Shown one piece after another: positions 21,831-33,060 of a DNA stretch of 64,000 nucleotides. Origin of the DNA: Ochotona curzoniae (taxonomy: Eukaryota; Chordata; Mammalia; Lagomorpha; Ochotonidae). The notes beneath the pieces were generated by a model, which searched no databases, was not told the DNA's origin, and saw only the letters and a list, made by a program, of their open reading frames with translations. Position 1 is the stretch's first letter, and each line of letters starts with the position of its first letter. The stretch covers positions 38,386,501 to 38,450,500 of the forward strand of contig NW_024465885.1 in assembly GCF_017591425.1 (NCBI RefSeq). The letters are read 5' to 3'. The position numbers were made by a program, and so were the translations under genes.

Positions 21831-24318
21831 AAAAAAATTGTGCAGTACTTATAATTGATTCTGAGTACACTACAGTATCTATCCGTAATCAATCAATATC
21901 TATCTACACACACATCAATATGTATTATATATATATTTGCATTTCTTCTCATAGAGGTATATAGTTTCTGTATATTTTAACAGAACAAGAAAGCAAAAAA
22001 AAAAGCAAAACTCAAAATCCTTTCATTTTGATTCACATTTTAGTCATTAGAATGGTAAAATTTTCACTATGTCCTTCGTATAAATAGCTTCAACATTAAA
22101 ATATCATCATGGATATTATTAACAAAATTTGGACAGCAATGCACCTTTGGTTCTTATTCTGCCTTTTGGGTTCCTGGAGGTCCGCTGGGGACAGAGATGC
22201 CACATAAAATACTTATTACCTGTCACTTGCTTAAAAATCTCTCTACTACAAAACAAGACAAAGCAATCCACCCCATGGCCCAATGTGTTCATTTCACTTT
22301 ACCGTGCTATTATCATCACCATGCATTTGATTATCAGTATAACATTATTCACACACAAATTATACTTGGCTTCATTGGTTGACTTCATTAGTTGAATGAA
22401 ATTGTTTTTTCATCCTTGGCGCTTTTTCTTCTTTGTTGCCTTCGTAACTTAATGGAGTGAAAAAAAAAATCTTTAATATCATTACTCCCTCAATGAATAG
22501 TAGTTTTTTCTTTTATGACAAATTCAAGTGAAATAATGTTGAGTTTGACATAATTCCAAAGTTATTTTATTTAAGACTATCTGAAAATCATTTTAGCTGA
22601 ATGTAGTTGGCTTCTTATTGTATGTAATGGCTAAAAAAGCTGCTAAAATATCACTGCAAATGATTTTAATATCAGTAAACATCTAGTAATTAACCAGAAC
22701 AATTTAAATAATCACGAGTATTGAGAAGATGGTAGCAGAAAAAGGAAAGCCATGTGCCAGAAAAGTACATGTATAGTGTGAGTATATGCATGTGAGTATA
22801 TATGTATACACACATACAAAAATACATGCATAGATTTGCTATGGTGAATAACACGCTTTAACTGAAAATGTTATTTCCAGAACAAAAAGTAATTCTCCAA
22901 ATCCTTTATTGATACTAAAGTCTATTTAAATAGCATTCGTTAACACTCAAGTCCCCAGAAACATGTACCTACAGAGCATGAAGCAATGAGGACAGACACG
23001 AGAATTTACAGAACGTGTCAAGGCCTCGTGGAATTTCATTCTCCTGATCATCTCCGCCAAGTCAGGGCCTGCATTCCCTTCATACACAGTACAATGTTTC
23101 TTCATTGAACAAATAGAGTTAGCTCCCTAAATATTGTACATCTGCACTTTGTGATAAAACAATTTTTTTTTTTTTTTTACAGAGCACGTAGGCTTCTTTT
23201 GTGGAAAGCAGCTGTGGCTAATTCAGTCACATCTAAGGGAAACTCCACCTGTCAAATGTATTTAGATCCATTTATTCCTCCATAATTAGAACATTGTATT
23301 GGCTTTGTTTTTCTATTTAAAGCAAACCATCGTTCTGCTTTAATATGACCGGGATTATTAAAATTACATTTGGAAGTAGTATCAAAAAATAAATTCGCAC
23401 CATTTTAAGCATTTCAAGAAAAATAACTTTCTTCATTAACATGTGAATAGATGCATATCAAGCATGCACATTCATGGTTTTAGAGTACCATGCAAATGAA
23501 TTATGTAGAACATTAAAGCAAATTTATGTGTAATACTAGAACACAATCAAAAGCCAAAACGATATCCAGAATTGAAGTGCATTTCTGGCTAGTATAGTTA
23601 GAAACAAACAAAACACCGCCTAGAATTGAGGTTTCAAAGCTACAGCCATTCCGTTATCCAATCTGCAACCTCTTGAGAAATATGATGGAAAGCTAGAAAG
23701 GAACCCGAAAGAGGAAAGTTAGAAAAAGATATTCAGGCTTTTTCTCAGTAAGCAGGCAGTCATCGTGAAGCTAGGATGGGCGCTTCTATGATCTTCTGTG
23801 GTCGGAGATGAAGTACCATGAGAAGCAGCAGCCCACTTGAGGACAGGAGAGTGTCAGGGTTCAGGGGCTAGCAAAAGGTGAACATTTACGTTTTAGCAAA
23901 ACAAATGTCACACTTTGGAAAGGAAACCAGTGTTTCAATTTACAAGAATATAGGTAGATTTGTGAGCTACTCCTCAAAGCTCAAGGCAATAGGTTTGCCG
24001 TCTTTTCTAAGGAAAATTAGGCAAGTTCTGAGTAACATGACTCACTTCTTTCTTCCTATCTTTGAGCTTTAATTTGAGAGTTATTATTGCTTCTCTGCCT
24101 TCCCTTCTTGAAGGAGCACATACATCCTTCATGCTCTAGTGGAGGCAATTAAACCTATTAGATTGAAATCAACTAAACTTCTTACTCTGAAAATAGTTGG
24201 ATTTGCCACCATCCTGACTAGTGGTCTCGAAAGAGGCAGTGTCTTTTGATCTATTCCAGGTTGGCCACCTCACCTTCTCCCATTCCTCTAATTTTTGCAG
24301 GGTCGTCATGACAGGGAT
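21831..24318. other. Long unique AT-rich stretch, SINE-free
   Basis: About 2.5 kb with no recognised repeat. A block at 23020-23420 has few simple repeats and includes a splice-acceptor-like T16ACAG (23163-23182). No convincing coding frame. Confidence 0.5.
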
Positions 24319-24332
24319 CTCTTCTGCCTTTT

Positions 24333-24649
24333 TTTTTTTTAAGATTTATTTTTATTGGAAAGGCGGATATACAGAGAGGAGAGACAGAGAGGAAGATCTT
24401 CCGTCTGATGACTCACTCCCCAAGTGAGCGCAATGGCCGATGCTATGCCGATCCCGAAGCCAGGAGCCTGTTCCGGGTCTCCCACGCGGGTGCAGGGTCC
24501 CAAAGCTTTGCTTGGTCCTCAACTGCTTTCCCAGGCCACAGGCAGGGAGCTGGATGAGAAGCGGGGCCACTGGGATTAGAATCGGCACCCATATGGGATC
24601 CCAGGCGTGCAAGGCGAGGATCTTAACCACTGCGCCACTGCGCCGGGCC
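24333..24649 (-). mobile_element. C-type SINE, antisense, young and full length
   Basis: A T-rich tail, inverted body (GGAAGATCTTCCGTCTGATG, CTCCCACGCGGGTGCAGGGT) and inverted head ending TGCGCCGGGCCC are near consensus. A perfect 14-bp duplication CTCTTCTGCCTTTT flanks it (24319-24332 and 24650-24663). CpGs remain in several family positions, which suggests recent insertion. The 115- and 117-codon frames here are SINE by-products. Confidence 0.97.
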
Positions 24650-24663
24650 CTCTTCTGCCTTTT

Positions 24664-24916
24664 ATGTCTCTCATCTGCAGGTGTCTTAACAGTCTTCACG
24701 CATTCACGATATCACTTCTTAACATTGCATACTTTGTCATCTTCTACCTGTGCTCTAGCTACCTTTCTCACTCTGTTTCACTCATCTGATTAAAAACACT
24801 TACATATGTGAGTTGTTTTCACTTTTTAGCCATCCACCCATCCACTCACTTGTTAAATCTTTTTTTTTTTTTTTTTGCTTATTGTAGCTGTACAATTTTT
24901 GTCCCAAAAGTTTAGG
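24664..24916. other. Unique DNA with a T17 tract
   Basis: No repeat other than the T run at about 24860-24876. Confidence 0.45.
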
Positions 24917-25200
24917 GTGGGATCTGGTATGTGAAATAATGGATTCAATCCATGTGAGAGCAAGGGTTGGAATCTCGGTTGCTTTGACTCTGGCTCAGCT
25001 ATATGTTATGCGACTATGAAAAAAGGAAGGTGTAACTGGGCCTTTGGAGCTGGGCCCCTGTCACCCATATCAGGTGCGAGACCCGGATGGAGTTACAGGC
25101 ACACAGCTGCAACCATCTGGGGAATGAACCAGAGGAGGATGTCTTGCTTTATCTGTCTGTTTCACTCTGTTACTCTACAACTCAAATGCATATAGTGTCT
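24917..25200 (+). mobile_element. Old C-type SINE (early subfamily)
   Basis: AGCTGGGCCCCTGTCACCCA, CTGCAACCATCTGGGGAATG and TGTCTGTTTCACTCTGTTAC match body and tail order. The head is poorly kept. Confidence 0.6.
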
Positions 25201-25337
25201 TGGAATGTTTACGGAAATGTATAGTGAAAACTTCTACATTATTTCACATTTCTTTCACACCAAAATAATTTTCAATTCCATGTCCATGAAATGCTAAAAA
25301 TGTGTTTATTATGTTATTTGAAGAGCAGACACAAGTA

Positions 25338-25400
25338 CCGATGGATGGATGGATTGAGGGCGGGGGAAAGGGAGAGAGAGAGAGGGAGAGACAGTAATAA
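25338..25400. repeat. (GATG)n and GA-rich tract
   Basis: CGATGGATGGATGGATTG followed by GGGAGAGAGAGAGAGGGAGA. It may be the purine-rich tail of an antisense SINE. Confidence 0.75.
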
Positions 25401-26393
25401 TTTCTTATGTGCTATTTCATACTGCGAATGCCTGTCCTAGCTGGGGCTAGGCCATGGGGAGTAAAGAGCTGAGAGCTCAAATTCAAATTCCCAAATCACT
25501 TGAGTTAGTGCCTGCTAGACTCTCTTCTAGGGTACACAGTCGTAGGGGACCAGAATCAAAAGTGGAGATGAGATCTCAGCACACGCATTCTCATCCAAGG
25601 TGCGAGAGCCCGAAGAGTTTTAACAACTCTACCCAACAGTTGCATGCCACAGACTTTTGAAATACTCTGTCTCCTCTGAGTTACCTAATTGAGACACTTG
25701 GCTCCATGTGACACAGGAGCGCTCCACTGGAAACTTTTAACAGCCCACTTACTGGATGCCTTGTTTATCTCTCATTTTTTTTTTTAAATACTGTCTTCTT
25801 GTGACTTTGTTGGCACGCATACAAAAGAAAGGGGGTGCGTTTACTTCCATTTCTTTCAGAACCTTTCAAAGCCAACTTGTCTTCCTGTTGCACATTCAAT
25901 ATTGAATACCCGCTTAGGCTTTTCTCGTTTTTTATTTTAATCCCCATTTCTATGTGGTCCATCCTTTCATATCAATAAGACTGTTATGTGTGTGCCAACA
26001 AATCCCCAAAACAATTCTCTCATCTTGATTTCTGTTCTTAGCTCAGGGCCTGACAGTCTAAACGCTGAGTTTTTCTTTTTATGCATTTGTACTACAGATA
26101 CCACAAAGTTAATATGTACAAGAAGGTATCAAAGATTCAGGCCAGAATTCTGGGAGTCATAATTTATTTCTCTATTAACATAACACTGTATACAAAAACC
26201 ACAATCAGTTGACACAGAGCATAAATATCTTCCGTTTACCATTTGTCTTTATTAGACTTCTCACATCCTTCTCCAGGCGAATTTCATTTGTCGCCAGGAC
26301 TATCACAGTGATATTTTTATAACTTCTTTTCTTATTCTGAATTTTTAGCTAAAGATTTTTACAATGTGCAAAATTTGAATTTGTCATGGTCTT

Positions 26394-26395
<2 letters not shown>
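25401..26395. other. Unique DNA, no feature seen
   Basis: No recognised repeat or coding motif over ~1 kb. Confidence 0.5.

Positions 26396-26438
<43 letters not shown>
26396..26438. repeat. T43 homopolymer
   Basis: An uninterrupted run of 43 T. It does not sit at the T-rich end of a recognisable antisense retroelement; a sense old SINE begins just after it. Length may be affected by sequencing or assembly error. Confidence 0.95.
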
Positions 26439-26441
<3 letters not shown>

Positions 26442-26449
26442 TATGACAA

Positions 26450-26760
26450 TGGGTATTCGATTAAGAAGTTAAAATGACAATCGATTTTCCTACATCCATA
26501 CCAACTTCCACCTTCATTACTGATTCCAACTTCTGCTATTGTCTGTCTTGGCGGTGCTTCGGGGAAGAATCAAGCAGTTGCTTCCTTGTCACCCCTTCAT
26601 AGTTCTTGGCTCCTAGAAGCAGCCTTGGTCAGTCTTAGCCATTGCCGGTACTCAATAGGTTAGCTGACAGATGGTGACCTCTGGGTTGAACTTTTCTCTC
26701 CTTACTCTCTCTTATTGACTCTGCCATTCAAATTAAAACATTAAATGGGTATTTTATTTT
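26450..26760 (+). mobile_element. Old C-type SINE (early subfamily)
   Basis: CGATTAAGAAGTTAAAATGA (head), TGATTCCAACTTCTGCTATT (middle), TTCTTGGCTCCTAGAAGCAG and GCCATTCAAATTAAAACATT (tail) follow family order. Confidence 0.6.
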
Positions 26761-27742
26761 AAATGAAAGAGTCACAAACCTAAATATTCCATACCCAAAT
26801 TGACTGATATATATTGATAACGATTGTTGATTAAAAGGACAATTACTTCTTCTAAAGGAGCAGTTCTGTTCCGCCTTGGTTGACACTTTGGGAAGGAAAT
26901 GTAGGCTCACTGTTTATTTTTGTGAGAAGATGCATTTGCCATTTTCTAAGAACAGCACACATTCAGTGCTATGTTCAATCAACATATTACCCACTGGACT
27001 GAGTGTAGCCTCTGCTGTTCTCAGAAAACATTTTTTGAATGAGTGAATTAAAGCCAACAGTACAAAGCAGGAAGTTAATCACAGCGCTTCTAACCAGTAA
27101 TCTTAAAATGTAATAGGAATATCAGCTCTATGTAAATAGGAATCATATATCAGGCTAGAAAAGAACAGGGGAAGATAGAGTTGTGTGAATGCTCATGACT
27201 CAGAGAACTCTAAGCCATCACTGCTGCCAAGGAAGGATCCAGCTCTACTGCAGACTGCAAAATGAGCCAATAGAGAGCTAGTAAAAAACAAAATGATTGA
27301 ATATATCATCCCCAGTATTTGAATTTTACTCAAAGGGTTAAAGATTTGAAGATTTGAAGTTTAAAAAACCCAGCGACACCGAAGAATAAATTCCGGTAGA
27401 AAGAAGCTGGGAGAAGAAAGGTTAATCAGGAACTACCACCACAACTCACATAGCAAATGATTAAAATACGTATGGGTGGATTTGAGGGATAATGGAGTCC
27501 AACAATTTCCCATTCTAATCACTAAGGCAACAGCCACAGTCGTTTTTAATTTCTAACCAAAGGTTACTTTTTGTTATTTCTGTGAGTTCTTTTTAAGCTA
27601 CTCTGCATCTGAGCAGAAATTCTCTTCCCTATAAAGTGTAATAAATAGGATTTCATTTGTCCTTTCAGTGTTGGTTCCCATGGAGTGTTTTCAGAACCCT
27701 CAACAATGGTCTCAGGTAGGAGCTTATTAGAAACAGCAAATT
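26761..27742. other. Unique DNA with a possible L2/MIR tail
   Basis: AGAAAACATTTTTTGAATGA followed by GTGAATTA (27025-27052) resembles the 3' end of L2 or MIR elements. The rest shows nothing. Confidence 0.35.
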
Positions 27743-28062
27743 GGGCCAGACCCAAATATCCTATTAGCTAAATTCTTACCTTGCATTGCCAAGGTCTCAT
27801 ATAGGTGCTGGTTTGTGTCCTGGCTGCTCCAGTTTTCATCCAGCTTCTTGCTTGTGGCCTAGGAAAACAGTTGAGAATGGTCCAAAGCCTTGGGACCCTG
27901 AACCTGCCTAGGAGATCTGGAAGAGGCTCTGGGCTCTTGGCTTTGGATTGGTCCAGCCCTGGCCACTGTAGCAACTAGGTGAGTGAATCATCAGATGGAA
28001 GATCTTCCTATTTGTCTCTCCCTCTCTCTGTAGATTTGACTTTCAAAAACAAAACAAAACAG
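27743..28062 (+). mobile_element. C-type SINE, full length, worn
   Basis: GGGCCAGACCCAAATATCCT head, TTGCTTGTGGCCTAGGAAAA, CAAAGCCTTGGGACCCTGAA, GAATCATCAGATGGAAGATC and a CAAAAC-rich tail. Most family CpGs are lost, so it is older. Confidence 0.88.
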
Positions 28063-28415
28063 ACAGGAATCTGCCAAGTAGCTAGTTCTGCATGAGATTC
28101 ATAAGCACATGAGTGTTTGGGAAGCTGCTTCAAACACATCTGAAGCAAGATATCTTTCTGAATTACTCTGGGCTTTTAATTCCATCGGACCAAAGTATAT
28201 GTATGCTACCTTGCATTGTTTTCCAAAAAATAATGTATTGTGACCATTAGCACATGTTACTTTTACCCATCAGAAGGTAAGACAGAAACAAATATCTCGA
28301 GATTGCCTACAGCTCCCAAGCACAACTTGAAAATCAGTAAAGTTTCCCTATGTGGTTGTGATGGCCTCCTGTTGATTTCAGATTTCTCTTTATCCAACTC
28401 TTTACAACAATCAAT
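28063..28415. other. Unique DNA, no feature seen
   Basis: The 64-codon frame at 28240-28434 has no motif. Confidence 0.45.
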
Positions 28416-28423
28416 AGATCCCA

Positions 28424-28875
28424 GCCAAATGTGATCTGTATTACATTATAAAATGTTTCATGTCAATTTGTTTGTGCTCAGTGATGATTGCCATGGTTAC
28501 CAGAGGAGGATAGAGCTTGCTTTGAGCCCAGTGCTACACTCTGACCTCATGCTCCAACCTGGAAAGGAACAGCAGAATTTTGTCACACCCTTCAGGCAAT
28601 GGAGTCACCGCTGCACCAGTGAGGGACACAACCCGATATTCCCCCTGAAATAAGGGCCGAAGTGATCCCCCACTTCAGCTTCTATGGCAAGGGGGCTTAA
28701 AACTCCCTTGCACATCTTTTTCTGACTCTTCTTTCCTATGTAGCTCTCTCCTTCACACCTGTCTTCCTGGAGAGGGAAGCCCATGACCATGGTTCCTTGG
28801 AATAAACATCTTTTATAATTGTTTTCTATATTCAGTTCATGTGTTCCTTCCCTGGTGGTCGGTGAATTTAACATT
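28424..28875 (+). mobile_element. Probable solo LTR of an endogenous retrovirus
   Basis: The layout fits an LTR. There is a TG-rich start region, a U3-like stretch with GAAATAAGGGCCGAAGTGAT and a TATA-like GGGGGCTTAAAACTCCC near 28687-28703. A pyrimidine-rich R-like block follows, then a polyadenylation signal AATAAA at 28801. The U5-like end is CCCTGGTGGTCGGTGAATTT, closing near AACA. No gag, pol or env sequence adjoins, so it would be a solo LTR. Exact ends and target duplication were not found. A minus 89-codon frame here is antisense and not meaningful. Confidence 0.55.
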
Positions 28876-28931
28876 AAAGATATAACATCTGCTCAGTTTT
28901 GAAAGGCTTCATGACCTGATGATGAGCTTAT

Positions 28932-29247
28932 AAAAAAATCTTTATTGGAAAAGCAGATTTAAAGACAAGGAGATGCAGAGAGAGAGGTCTTCCATCCACT
29001 GGGTCACTCCCTAAATGACCACAATGGCCAGAGCTGAGCCATTTCAAAACCAAGAACCAGGAGCTTCTTCCAGATTTCCGACACAGGTTCAGGGTCCCAA
29101 GGCTTTGGGCCATCCTCTACTGCTTTCCCAGGCCAAAATTAGGGAGTTGAATGGATGGTGGAGCAGCCGGGGCACAAACTTGCACCCATATAGGATCCTG
29201 GCGCTTACGACGTAAAGAGTTAGTCAATGAGCCATCACACCTGGCCC
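28932..29247 (-). mobile_element. C-type SINE, antisense, full length
   Basis: AAAAAAATCTTTATTGGAAA tail, AGGTCTTCCATCCACTGGGT, CAGGGTCCCAAGGCTTTGGG and inverted head CACACCTGGCCCC are in order. Flanks ATGATG-AGCTTAT and ATGATGGAGTTCAT may be a worn target duplication. Confidence 0.92.
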
Positions 29248-30575
29248 CAAATGATGGAGTTCATTAGCCATAGTCTTTAAACTACCATATATATTTAATT
29301 TTGGAAGGAGAAGCCTGAAATGATATCTTTCATAAATCATTATTCAAATTTAAATTTTAAAGATATATATTTTTCTGTAACAGAAGCCATTCCTTTCCAA
29401 AATCATGTCCATGTTAATGGTCCTTTTTTGGTGTTATGTTTTTAATTCAAGGGATTAAAGCAGTATTCTAGACTGAGCTATTTGCATGTAATCCTACAAA
29501 AGTTTCCTTTTTTGGGTAGCAGGTTTAGCTAAGGTTCTTGGAAAAGTAGGTCACTCAAAACATCATTCTTTCTTAAGCAGCAAACTGCATTTGAATGGTT
29601 TGGACTAAGTGTTGTAGATAAAGGAGTCTTTTTAAAATAACATGCAGAAAACAGCTGGACAAAAGTAGTGAAGCGTTAAACTGTCCATTATGCTTAAAGA
29701 ATAACTTGGCTAAATTCCTACTTTGCCCTTCAAAGCACTGAATGTGCCTCTCAAATTTATGTAACTGTACTTAGAGTGTCTGTAAAAACATTTATCATTT
29801 TTAAAATTTATAATCTGGACTGAATAATTATTTCATGTCAATTTAGGATGCCCTTCACTTTATGAGCTAGGCTATTTTTAGCTTCCTTGAGACAAAGGTG
29901 GTAATGATGCTTCAGAAAGTAAAAACACTGAATATTTTGGGGAGGAAACTAGTCGTTAAGGCATATTTTTTATAAAAATTATTCCATTGCAATTGTGAGA
30001 TTTCCAAACACGAGAAATAATTTCAAGTGATGTTTTCATGAAGGAAAAGAAGACATACACTTTCATGCACTTTTTCACTGGTTCCCTTACTGTCTTCCCT
30101 GTACCTGCACTTATTTAGTTGACCATGTTTCACAGACCACTTGCAAGAATTGCTAATAAATTATGGTGATAGCTTTACAGTAGGACTTCAAGTTAAGCCT
30201 GTCTATTTTGTCTCTAGCAAAATCACCCCAGTCAAAAAATCCATCATTTTTCTTCGGCAATTACCTTTTCATTTGCAGCTTTTATTGCTTTTCCCTCTCC
30301 AGATTTTTCCCTTTTCTTGTATTAGATTACTTGTCTTTCTGGTGTCTGGAATGTAGGAAAGTACCAGGCTGTATTTATTTTAATATGGTATCTGTCACAT
30401 CCACTGTCACTTTTAGTTTCAGCATTCCAATTAGATATATGTTGAACATTTCCAACATGGTCTTACAAAGGTTTTCTCTTTGGAATTCCTTGACTTGCTC
30501 TCTGTATTATTGCTTCTGCAGACTCTTGCCCTAACTAGTTTAGAAGTTTTATTTATGGGTCTGACATCATGTCTA
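29248..30575. other. Unique AT-rich DNA
   Basis: No confident repeat. Overlapping frames at 30141-30534 look hydrophobic only because the DNA is T-rich; no gene is called. The T-rich part could be old L1 3' sequence, unproven. Confidence 0.4.
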
Positions 30576-30893
30576 AGTAAGCATTAAAATCGTGCTCACC
30601 TTTCATGCATGGGGATCTCAGATGGGTGCTGGTTTCTGTGCCAGCTGCTCCACTTCTCATCCAGGCCCCTGCCTGTGGCCTGGGAAAGCAGTGAAGGATG
30701 GCTCAACGCCTTGGGATGCTGTGCCTGTGTGGGAAACTGGGAAGAAGCTACTGGCTCTTGGCTCCTGCCTTCAGATCAGCTCAGCTCTGACAATTGCAGC
30801 TACTTGGGGAGTAAACCAGTGGATGGAAGATCTTTCTCTCTGTATTCCTTCTCTTTCTAAATCTGCCTTTCCAATAAAAATGAATAAACTTCT
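30576..30893 (+). mobile_element. C-type SINE, head worn
   Basis: ATCTCAGATGGGTGCTGGTT, CCTGTGGCCTGGGAAAGCAG, CTACTTGGGGAGTAAACCAG and CTGCCTTTCCAATAAAAATG. The A box is lost. Confidence 0.88.
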
Positions 30894-30904
30894 TCAAAAT
30901 TGTG

Positions 30905-31195
30905 TCTTATTTTAATTTACTTAAAAGATAAGGAGAGAGAGAGGTGGAGAAGGATAGAGAGGGAGACTTTTCATCTGCTGGCTTACTCCCATACACATGA
31001 AACTAAAGGAGTGGACCAGGTAGAACTCAAGAGCCTAGACCTTAGTCCAGATCACCAGTATCATTTGCAGGCACATAAGTGCTTGAGTCATTATCTGCTG
31101 CCTACCAGGCAACTGGTAACACAAACATGGAATTGAAACTGTAGTTTGGAGTCAATTCCAAAGAGTGCAATATGGGATGTTGATATTTCAAGCAG
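30905..31195 (-). mobile_element. Old C-type SINE, antisense
   Basis: AAGGAGAGAGAGAGGTGGAG tail, TTTCATCTGCTGGCTTACTC, GAGTCATTATCTGCTGCCTA and TATGGGATGTTGATATTTCA fit the reverse of the older SINE type. Confidence 0.65.
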
Positions 31196-31199
31196 TCTT

Positions 31200-31470
31200 T
31201 TATTTATTAAGTTAAAAAGAATGCATTTGGGAGGTAAGATTTACACACAGAGAGAAAAGGAGAGACAAAAAGGAAAGAGAGAAAGGAAGACAGAAATTTT
31301 ACTTGATGGTTCGCTTCCCACATTCCTGCTTTGGCCAGAGTTGAGCAGGCCTGAGGCCAGGAACAAGGAGCCAGGATCTTCTCCCGGGTCTCCCAAGTTG
31401 AAACAGGGGCCAGCTCTGTCACAATTCCAGCTCTGTCACAATTCCAGTTCCTAAGTAGTGATTTAATAAC
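31200..31470 (-). mobile_element. Old C-type SINE, antisense, with a 17-bp duplication
   Basis: ACAGAGAGAAAAGGAGAGAC, AGGAACAAGGAGCCAGGATC and CCCGGGTCTCCCAAGTTGAA mark the body. CCAGCTCTGTCACAATT occurs twice in tandem (31410-31426 and 31427-31443) near the inverted B-box area. It abuts another antisense SINE. Confidence 0.65.
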
Positions 31471-32116
31471 GGTATCAAATATCTGCATCTGTACAGTAAC
31501 ATTCATGTTGAGTTTTTTTTTTTTTAGTTTAAAATACTATTTTAGTTTTCTGGTATTCAATTTTCAGTTCTAGAATTCCTATTTGAATCTCATATACTGA
31601 CTCCAAGTTTTGAGGAAAGTATTACCTCTTTTCACTTATTCTTTCCATTGTTTTTTTTCCTGAATTTTCTCATTTACAGTATTGTTGCAATCACTCTGCT
31701 ATTTTCAGTCATTATAAAAAATTTATTTTAAGATCCCAGAAATAAAGTTTCATATCTCTATCATTTCAAACATGTGTGTGTATATTCTCAGGAGCTGCTG
31801 TATATAAAGAAATTGTATAAAGGCATATACAAGGGCCACACAGAGTGACTAAAGCAGCTAGGAGCTGAGAGACTAGGAGGCATTAAAATTGAAAATGGAT
31901 AACACCAGGTTAATTAGCAATGTCTTTGCCTCTCCAATATGCTTTTTCCCTTAGGGACTTAATCATTTCTATTTTCTTCTAGAATGAGAAAAGTAAAGAT
32001 AGCAAGCAAGGTCTAGGTCTAAGGTGCCGGAACGTTAGGTGATGCTGTAGCTCTGGGCTACAGCATTTGTCTGGTAACTCCCAAAGTAGTCAGGAGATGA
32101 TCTACCTGATCTAAAC
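31471..32116. other. Unique T-rich DNA
   Basis: No confident repeat; a T13 run at 31508-31526 region. Possibly old L1 material, not demonstrable by eye. Confidence 0.4.
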
Positions 32117-32130
32117 AGTGAAAGCTGTGC

Positions 32131-32803
32131 TGGGCCCAGTGCGGTAGCCTAGCAGCTCAAGTCCTTGCTTGGCACATACCTGGATCCCATGTGGGTGCCA
32201 GTTCTAATCCCAGAAGTCCTGCTTCCCATCTAGCTCCCTGCTCATGGTCTGAGAAAGCAGTCGAGGATAGCCTAAAACTTTGGGATCCTGCACCCATTTG
32301 AGAGATCCAAAACAGCCTCCTGGCTCCTGGCTTCGGATCAGAGCAGCACTGGCTATTGAGGCCTCCTGGGGAGTGAATCAACAGACAGATCTTGCTCTCT
32401 GTCTCTCCTTTCTGTATATCCGACTACAATAAACATGAAATAAATCCATAAAGAAAAAAAGTGAGGGCCCGGCACGGTGGCACAGTGGTTAAGGTCCTCG
32501 CCTTGCACGCCCGGGATCCCATATGGGCACCGGTTCTATTCCCGGCAGCCCCGCTTCCCTTCCAGCTCCCTGCCTGTGGCCTGGGAAAGCAGTCGAGGAC
32601 GGCCCAAAGCTTTGGGACCCTGCACCCGCGTGGGAGACCTGGAAGAGGCTCCTGGCTTCGGATTGGCATAGTATCGACCCGTTGCGCTCACTTGGGGAGT
32701 GAATCATCGGACAGAAGATCTTCCTCTCTGTCTCTCCTCTATGTATATCCGCCTTTCCAATAAAAAAAATAATAAAAATAAATCTTAAAAAAAAAAGGAA
32801 AAA
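32131..32803 (+). mobile_element. C-type SINE (outer element, tail hit by a second SINE)
   Basis: Head TGGGCCCAGTGCGGTAGCCT, B box CAGTTCTAATCCC, and body to an A-rich tail at 32460. A younger SINE sits in the tail at 32465-32797. The outer duplication is AGTGAAAG (32117-32124 and 32804-32811), so both copies lie inside one original target site. Confidence 0.88.
32465..32797 (+). mobile_element. C-type SINE (inner, youngest-looking copy)
   Basis: This is the best-preserved copy: GGGCCCGGCACGGTGGCACA, GTCGAGGACGGCCCAAAGCT, CTGCACCCGCGTGGGAGACC and GAATCATCGGACAGAAGATC, with most CpGs kept. A near-perfect duplication GAAAAAAAGTGA (32453-32464) and GAAAAAAGTGA (32798-32808) flanks it; the target was the A tail of the outer SINE. 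Confidence 0.95.
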
Positions 32804-32811
32804 AGTGAAAG

Positions 32812-33060
32812 GTATTAGGCAGAGATAATATGATATTTGGGATCTTTCTACTTGAATTTTTGGAGTGTTTATTCAGATGTTTTCATAGTCAGGTCTAAAT
32901 GCCAATTTTGCTTTCATAATTTTGTAAGCTATAAATTTGTACATTTAATGAATTCTCTAACTTGCTAAATTTCATGGAAATGAAAACAGCTAAGCTCAAA
33001 GTAAAGTCGTCTCATGAAATATTTGTATGAAGTATATGGGAACATGGCTAATTTCATCGC
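32812..33060. other. Unique AT-rich DNA
   Basis: Nothing recognised. Confidence 0.5.

Noticed and set aside
24352..24793. Overlapping 115- and 117-codon frames on opposite strands
   Set aside because: Both run through a young C-type SINE with a perfect target duplication; the same peptides recur at other SINEs.
32461..32763. 100-codon plus frame with arginine- and proline-rich peptide
   Set aside because: It is the translated body of the SINE at 32465-32797.
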